Source: Caldithrix sp964468415
Lineage (GTDB): Bacteria > Calditrichota > Calditrichia > Calditrichales > Calditrichaceae
Reading direction: 5' to 3'
Length of the DNA: 20,043 nt
Assembly (NCBI GenBank): GCA_964468415.1
Contig: CAYXUS010000025.1
Location: 1-20,043 of the forward strand
Below are positions 16,701 through 20,043 of the stretch, piece by piece (positions within the stretch are counted from its first letter, which is position 1; every line of letters starts with the position of its first letter). Made by a program: the position numbers and the translations under genes. Below the pieces are notes generated by a model that saw nothing but the letters and a program-made list of their open reading frames with translations, had not been told where the DNA came from and made no database searches.

Positions 16701-16874
16701 CGATTTTTTGCCGAAGCGGTTTATCCTTTGGACAAAATTTCCAATTATGACGGCAGCCGGAAAAGGACCATTGAATATCCCCGACAATGGCGTTTTTACT
16801 TTGGTGCCTTGTACGATTTTGATTTACGCGAACGGATGGGCAGCCTGGGGCGGCTGGTGCGCCGCTGGTTCTGA
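13701..16874 (+). CDS. Metallopeptidase - TolB-like propeller - outer-membrane barrel fusion protein
   Basis: This is a 1057-residue exported protein with a signal peptide ending near PLRA-Q. Residues about 35-300 form a peptidase-MA-like (gluzincin) domain with an intact zinc motif, HEFTH at 127-131, and a likely third ligand Glu187 in WFAEGTAQ, 56 residues later. A TolB/PD40-type propeller follows with repeated WSPDGRYIAY/WSPDGRYLAY and FSHDGKRLAF blades from about residue 320 to 650. The last 400 or so residues have alternating aromatic strands ending ...RRWF and resemble the Omp85/surface-antigen barrel type (YFGIFFDYGNAW). I infer an outer-membrane-anchored protease. It lacks a T9SS tail. 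The substrate is unknown. AAGGAAG lies just before ATG 13701. Confidence 0.8.
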   Translation: MKSGNWKIFFILLIAVYFIPLRAQFIEYNHPELRWKTFETEHFVVHFPQGAKRTALLVGKIAEEDYPHVTGLYQYWPKDKIHFIIKDTDDYSNGGAFFFDNKVEIWASNLDYIMRGTKNWLRDVVTHEFTHMISIQNMIKTNLTFPYGFLQVFGYEKERRRDVVRGFPNVIVSYPISSINLPVWFAEGTAQHQAPGARYDYRDPNREMILRDRILHKRMLTYNAMTVFGKTSLGNESAYNLGFSFVNYLTRRFGEHILARITELSSHWKNWTFEGVLKKATGIPARQLYTDWKDSLTAVYTQRTEVIRQNLVEGQPIETAGSANLYPVWSPDGRYIAYLSNKGESYFSYNKLIIYDTRSGKKKILTERVTSSLSWSPDGRYLAYAHQERNQYGSGFNDLFLYDVQKDKEIRLTRNLRGKNPDFSHDGKRLAFVTETNGLNQLNIYELPENPERTKFDKTVFFSMETGALSDRPGSPKEDWRKVEYKGGKIEQVLRFDNERQIYHPRWSNDDSKLYFGTAIAYGRDVAVFDLTNRKFDLLLHTPLEERYPFVQPGSPYLYYACSTTGIYNIYRRNLQTGETELLTNVTGGAVMPAVDKKGRLVYALYDSLGYHIYLLKNPKAVDPQLAVYQQNYLSTIPKKNFDNSVPHGVKIEPYRQTFGKVHILPRLMIDYGTIKPGAYLVSDDILGKYSLIGAAAINTNMDYDLYGYFQMNIFKPSLFVEVYNTSANISDTLNVPRGAYSLNFDREVNFDLTEARVGVQYYPRPYLKLRMAGVWRRYNAKLDYKALYDKVKKRWEAPFTFHYNYLKGFALEMKVVADMVHQDVNAHIAPSGGRYLAFSYSLEYSDFLKDFAISAANLHEVYTNYTYNQFELEWEEYFKNPLLKSHSLAFGLKAGYIDRKVDTFFDLYAGGLIGMKGYSYFSIEGRHKLIGTITYRFPVWRNIDKIIGHMYFDKLYFGIFFDYGNAWNYSDKRFSIKNFKKDVGFQLRLSTFSYSMFPTRFFAEAVYPLDKISNYDGSRKRTIEYPRQWRFYFGALYDFDLRERMGSLGRLVRRWF

Positions 16875-16879
16875 AGCGG

Positions 16880-17017
16880 ATGGTACGGGTAAAAATACGG
16901 AGGGGCGAAGAAAATCGCTTGTCCGGTAAAAAGAACGGTTTTAATTTGCAGGAGTATTTAAAATCGGAACCGTGGAATTTAACAAAACGCGGCTTTATTT
17001 CCGAGAGGATCGGTTGA
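16880..17017 (+). CDS. Possible 45-residue basic small protein
   Basis: An open frame begins at ATG 16880, 5 bases after the preceding stop, and fills most of the 165-base gap before the DUF5683 gene. The 45 residues are basic (VKIRRGEENRLSGKKNG), with no signal peptide or known motif. The upstream GAAGCGG is only a weak ribosome-binding site. It may be a true small gene or a chance frame; no family is recognised. Confidence 0.2.
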   Translation: MVRVKIRRGEENRLSGKKNGFNLQEYLKSEPWNLTKRGFISERIG

Positions 17018-17039
17018 ATTAAATTTTTAGGTGACAGCG

Positions 17040-17966
17040 ATGCGTAACATAATGAACGTTTTGATTCTTTTGTTAATGGCAAGCCTTACGGCTACTGCGG
17101 GAAACCGACAGGTAGAAGCAAGAAATTTTACTCCGTTGCAACTGAGCGGTGAAAGATTTGCTCTGCTACACGGGCAAGATACGATCCGGATGGAAGGAGC
17201 CGTATTGCATGCAACGCCGGTGCGTAAAAAATCAGGCGTTAAGGCGGCCTTCCTTTCGGCGTTTATTCCCGGTGCGGGCGAAGTTTACGCGGGTTCCTAT
17301 TGGAAGGCAGCTCTCTTCGCCGCATTGGAAATCGGCTTTTGGACTGCCAATGTGGTTTACAACAATAAGGGAGATGACGAGGATGCCAAGATGCGCCGCT
17401 TTGGCGACCAACACTGGTCGGAGCAAGCTTACTGGTCGCATGTGTACAAAATTGCCGTGCAGGAGGGAAAATGGAATGGGCCCACGTTGAGCGGCCACAC
17501 CGATGCACAGGGGCGCTTTGTGCTTGATGAACAATACCTGACGCAGGATTTAATCCGGCAATTGTACGAACTGCAAGACGATTTGGGTTTTACGCACCAG
17601 TTACCTTTGACCAAAACCCAGCAATATTACGAAATGATCTACAAATATCTGCATCAGTTCGGCATTGGCTGGGATGATGTGGCAGCAACATTTAATGACC
17701 CATATTTTTACGAAAATCCCGGTAATCTGGGAAAACTTACTCCCAATATTTCCAAATACCGTTCCATGCGTAATTTGAGCAACAGCTACTACGATGTGGC
17801 AACAACCATGATGAGTTTTGTTCTGGTTAACCATTTGCTTAGTGCCTTTGATGCTGCCTGGACAGTAAAAAAATACAATGTACGTGTCAGCCAGGCGGTG
17901 CGGGTTAAGCCTTACGGCTGGCCGACCAATCCGGTGGTTACTTACGGATTGAATATTCAGTGGTAA
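17040..17966 (+). CDS. DUF5683-type exported or membrane protein (first of a tandem pair)
   Basis: The protein is 308 residues from ATG 17040. A GTG at 17031 would add three residues, but it lies within the AGGTGA ribosome-binding site (17029-17034), so the ATG is preferred. A hydrophobic N-terminal signal (MRNIMNVLILLLMASLTATA) is followed by the DUF5683 core FLSAFIPGAGEVYAGSYWKA and a second hydrophobic stretch, ALFAALEIGFW. The C-terminal half is polar, with many aromatic residues, and ends GLNIQW. DUF5683 proteins are common in Bacteroidetes-related genomes and their function is unknown. The next gene encodes a shorter relative, 18 bases downstream. Confidence 0.72.
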   Translation: MRNIMNVLILLLMASLTATAGNRQVEARNFTPLQLSGERFALLHGQDTIRMEGAVLHATPVRKKSGVKAAFLSAFIPGAGEVYAGSYWKAALFAALEIGFWTANVVYNNKGDDEDAKMRRFGDQHWSEQAYWSHVYKIAVQEGKWNGPTLSGHTDAQGRFVLDEQYLTQDLIRQLYELQDDLGFTHQLPLTKTQQYYEMIYKYLHQFGIGWDDVAATFNDPYFYENPGNLGKLTPNISKYRSMRNLSNSYYDVATTMMSFVLVNHLLSAFDAAWTVKKYNVRVSQAVRVKPYGWPTNPVVTYGLNIQW

Positions 17967-17984
17967 ACGAAAGGATCGTAAGTT

Positions 17985-18683
17985 TTGAAGAAAACAGTTG
18001 TGTTTTTAGGCATCATTTTGCTCACCGTTGGATTTACCCGGGCTCAACAGCCTTTACCGGCTTCGGATTTGCCGGGTAATGCTCCGCATACAGCCGCCCG
18101 AAAAGTTGCTCCGGGAAAGGCGGCTTTGCTCAGTTTGATTTTGCCCGGGGCCGGTGAGTACTATGCGGGTCAGGGAAACTACACGGCCTTTTTCCTGACC
18201 AGTGAGGTACTGGGCTGGGCGGCTTTGTTTGCCAATCAGTACTATTATCGCCATTTAGTCAGTGAATACAAAACTTTTGCCCGCGGCCATGCCGGAATTT
18301 CTCCCGGCGGTAAATCCGATCGTTTTTGGACGGACATCGGGAAATTCGATAATATTTACGATTACAATACCCAGCGCGAACGCGAACGTCTGTTTGACGA
18401 GTTGTACGAACTAACGCCAGACAACATGTGGCAGTGGGATTCGCACGAGAATCGGTTGACTTACGATGGCAAACGTTTGCACGCCAACGATATCGATAAT
18501 CAGCGTGTTTATTTTCAATTGGCCATTGTACTCAACCATTTGGTGAGCGGTATTAATGCTTTGCGTCTGGCGCGGCGCCATAATCGCCAAATCAAGGAAC
18601 AGAAAGTCAGTTTGCGTATGGATGCCTATCGCGAAAGCGATTGGTCACATTACGTGGGTTTTAACGTCAATATTCGATTTTAG
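17985..18683 (+). CDS. DUF5683-type exported or membrane protein (second of a tandem pair)
   Basis: This 232-residue protein starts at TTG 17985, with AAGGAT 8 bases upstream. The N-terminus MKKTVVFLGIILLTVGFTRAQ is a good signal peptide. It shares the core LLSLILPGAGEYYAGQ with its upstream neighbour, followed by a hydrophobic segment (FFLTSEVLGWAALFA). It also shares a C-terminal NHLVSGINALRLARR segment, which matches NHLLSAFDAAW in the first copy, and a terminal strand, VGFNVNIRF. The pair probably arose by duplication. The function is unknown; co-localisation with outer-membrane proteins suggests an envelope role. Confidence 0.72.
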   Translation: MKKTVVFLGIILLTVGFTRAQQPLPASDLPGNAPHTAARKVAPGKAALLSLILPGAGEYYAGQGNYTAFFLTSEVLGWAALFANQYYYRHLVSEYKTFARGHAGISPGGKSDRFWTDIGKFDNIYDYNTQRERERLFDELYELTPDNMWQWDSHENRLTYDGKRLHANDIDNQRVYFQLAIVLNHLVSGINALRLARRHNRQIKEQKVSLRMDAYRESDWSHYVGFNVNIRF

Positions 18684-18684
18684 G

Positions 18685-19578
18685 ATGAAGCCGACCAAGC
18701 GCAAAACGGTTCTTATTACGGGAATTAGCGGCTACGTAAGTCAGTACCTGTTACGCTTTGTGCCGCAGAATGTACGCGTGTTGGGAAGCGCGCGCCGGCC
18801 GTGGGCGCCCGCCCGAAAAGCCGGTATTCCCGTTTACCCGCTTGATTTAACCCGCGATGTTTTAGTTCAGTTAGAGCAAATCGATGTCCCCGTGGATGTT
18901 GTTTTGCACACGGCGGCCTTAAGCAATTTGGGGCAGTGCCAGAACAAACCGGAATTGGCCCATCGCGTGAACGTGCAGGCCACGGCCGAGTTGGCGCTCT
19001 GGTGCAAAGAACGTAATGCCCGCCTTGTTTATTTTTCCACCGATATTGTGTTTAAAGGGGATACCCCTCCCTACGATGAGCAGGCACAGCCGGATCCCGT
19101 TAATGTGTACGGCCAAACCAAGTGGGAAGGCGAGATTGCTGTGCAGGAATCGGGCGCCGATTTTGCCATTGGGCGTATTGCTCTGGGATTGGGCCGGGGA
19201 CTGAACGGCACGCGAAATTTTGTCGATTGGTTTTTGCAGCGTCTGAGAAACGGGCAAGCGCTTACCTTGTTTAAGGACGAAATCCGCACGGCCACTTATG
19301 TGGCGGAGCTGGCCAAAGCGTTTTGGCGATTGGCGCTGACCAATGAAGGGGGTATTTTTCACGTGTGCGGTGCACAGCCCCTGGATCGCTTTACGCTGGG
19401 CAAGGCGTTTTGCGATTATCTGGGCAGGGGGCACGATTTGTTGCAGCCTGTTTCGTTAGGTGATATGACGGATTACCCGCGTCCCGCCGATGTTTCCTTG
19501 CTTTCTACCCGCACGGTAGACGGAAAGCCTTTTGAAATACCTTCCATTTTGCATTTTCTTCCCGAGCTGTTTGGGTGA
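18685..19578 (+). CDS. RmlD-like NAD-dependent epimerase/reductase (extended SDR), second copy
   Basis: The protein is 297 residues from ATG 18685, one base after the previous stop. The frame is open further upstream but only inside the DUF5683 gene, and that extension (44 codons) looks like shadow sequence. Extended SDR features are LITGISGYVS (10-19), FSTDIVF (117-123) with Thr119, Tyr142-xxx-Lys146 (YGQTK) and a late YPRPADVSLLS like the RmlD RPxD segment. The third Gly of GxxGxxG is Ser19, a possible weakening of cofactor binding. It is a distant paralogue of the protein at 5982-6872. The substrate is unknown; a nucleotide-sugar or related reductase is likely. Its stop codon lies within the 24-base inverted repeat. 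Confidence 0.8.
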   Translation: MKPTKRKTVLITGISGYVSQYLLRFVPQNVRVLGSARRPWAPARKAGIPVYPLDLTRDVLVQLEQIDVPVDVVLHTAALSNLGQCQNKPELAHRVNVQATAELALWCKERNARLVYFSTDIVFKGDTPPYDEQAQPDPVNVYGQTKWEGEIAVQESGADFAIGRIALGLGRGLNGTRNFVDWFLQRLRNGQALTLFKDEIRTATYVAELAKAFWRLALTNEGGIFHVCGAQPLDRFTLGKAFCDYLGRGHDLLQPVSLGDMTDYPRPADVSLLSTRTVDGKPFEIPSILHFLPELFG

Positions 19579-19927
19579 ATTGTTGAATCGTTGAATGGTG
19601 TATCCGGTGCTTCTTCGGTGGCCGGGGGAAAGGATTAAGGGTGAAGGGTTAAGGGAAATCAGTGCCAATCTGTGTGGATCAGTGGCCCGGGAAAGTTGAA
19701 TTGTTGATTGGTTGAATCGTTGAATTGTGCCACCACGAAGTGGCCCCTTCGGGGACGGCATCCTACGGATAATTTTTAATTCGTAATTCGTAATTTTTAA
19801 TTTTTAATTCCCTCCCGGGCAGGCACCGGCGGCCTTTTCCCCTCTCCTTTTTCTTTTTTCATTTTTCCTTTTTCCTTCCTGCGGGGAGGCATCCTACGAA
19901 TAATTCTAATTCCCCGTCCAGACACTC
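19579..19927. repeat. Intergenic repeat-rich region
   Basis: No gene is supported in this 349-base stretch. It holds GTTGAAT-type words (19579-19599 and 19695-19727), a degenerate copy (19657-19685) of the words at 58-84, a double hairpin (CCAC-GAA-GTGG at 19733-19743, then CCCC-TTC-GGGG at 19744-19754), an 18-base direct repeat at 19757-19774 and 19888-19905 (17 of 18 identical), AATTCGTAATT-type words at about 19771-19810, and pyrimidine-rich DNA at 19833-19880. Confidence 0.65.
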
Positions 19928-20043
19928 CTAAACGTCCAGAAGCTCATAGTTGCGAAAACCGCCAATGGGACGTTTGAAAATTTTCTGTTCAAGAAAAGTA
20001 ATAAAACGATATTTTAAACGTTCATGCTTGTGCGGAGCGCGAT
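19928..20043 (-). CDS. Partial hypothetical protein, C-terminal end
   Basis: Reading the minus strand from the window edge, one frame is open for 38 codons and ends at TAG (19928-19930). The peptide, KHERLKYRFITFLEQKIF followed by KRPIGGFRNYELLDV, has balanced, protein-like composition and no low complexity, unlike the repeat DNA beside it. It would be the C-terminus of a gene convergent with the RmlD-like gene. No family can be named from so short a piece. Confidence 0.5.
   Translation of the reverse strand, partial: RAPHKHERLKYRFITFLEQKIFKRPIGGFRNYELLDV

Noticed and set aside
17031..17039. GTG 17031 as the start of the first DUF5683 gene
   Set aside because: It is part of the AGGTGA ribosome-binding site that suits ATG 17040.
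18556..18684. Upstream extension of the second RmlD-like gene
   Set aside because: The extra 44 codons lie inside the DUF5683 gene and lack SDR features; ATG 18685 gives the normal SDR N-terminus.
19456..19761. 101-codon minus-strand open frame across the right spacer
   Set aside because: Its start half is translated repeat DNA (QRFNQSTIQ and similar words) and its end half is antisense to the RmlD-like gene.
19577..19810. Possible CRISPR array from the repeated GTTGAAT words
   Set aside because: Spacing is irregular, units are about 7-10 bases, there are no spacers of constant length and no cas genes.

Overview
This window of about 20 kb comes from a Gram-negative, didermic bacterium of the Fibrobacteres-Chlorobi-Bacteroidetes (FCB) superphylum. 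The best guess is a Caldithrix-like member of the Calditrichota. The evidence is a PorV/PorQ-type outer-membrane protein next to a secreted protein with a C-terminal type IX secretion (T9SS) sorting domain, a DUF2723 (GT117-type) membrane glycosyltransferase, a DUF4837 lipoprotein-like protein and two DUF5683 proteins. The phylum assignment is inferred from family content, not from a search. All complete genes are on the + strand.

Region 1 (382-9153) looks like one nine-gene operon. Its genes overlap or lie 3-30 bases apart. It encodes a DUF2723 glycosyltransferase, a UPF0104/LPG-synthase-TM-type membrane protein, a DUF4837 protein, a PfkB-type sugar kinase (TTG start), an RmlD-like sugar-nucleotide reductase, a DPM1-like polyprenyl-phosphate mannose synthase, AccA, a YbgC/4HBT-type thioesterase and a 54-residue Trm112-type zinc-ribbon protein. 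The DPM1-like enzyme would make a lipid-linked sugar, and the DUF2723 protein belongs to a family that can use such donors. I therefore read the first half as a candidate envelope O-glycosylation module, joined to fatty-acid synthesis functions.

Region 2 (9154-10552) holds a PorV-like outer-membrane gene with a clear sigma-70-type promoter (TTGACA, 17-base spacer, TATATT). Its roughly 210-base 5' leader contains two long stem-loops, and the gene ends in a strong intrinsic terminator.

Region 3 (10602-19578) carries surface and secreted proteins. They are an M6-peptidase-like T9SS cargo whose HExxH zinc motif appears to be lost, a 1057-residue protein joining an intact HExxH peptidase domain to a TolB-like propeller and a predicted outer-membrane barrel, two tandem DUF5683 paralogues (the second with a TTG start), and a second RmlD-like reductase.

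The intergenic DNA at 1-240, 13560-13650 and 19579-19910 is made of short recurring words. These include a perfect 24-base inverted repeat at 108-131 and 19576-19599 that brackets the whole gene block, and a two-hairpin module present at 13582-13604 and 19733-19754 with different but still self-complementary stems. A minus-strand gene fragment probably runs off the right edge (19928-20043). No tRNA, rRNA, CRISPR array or transposase was seen.
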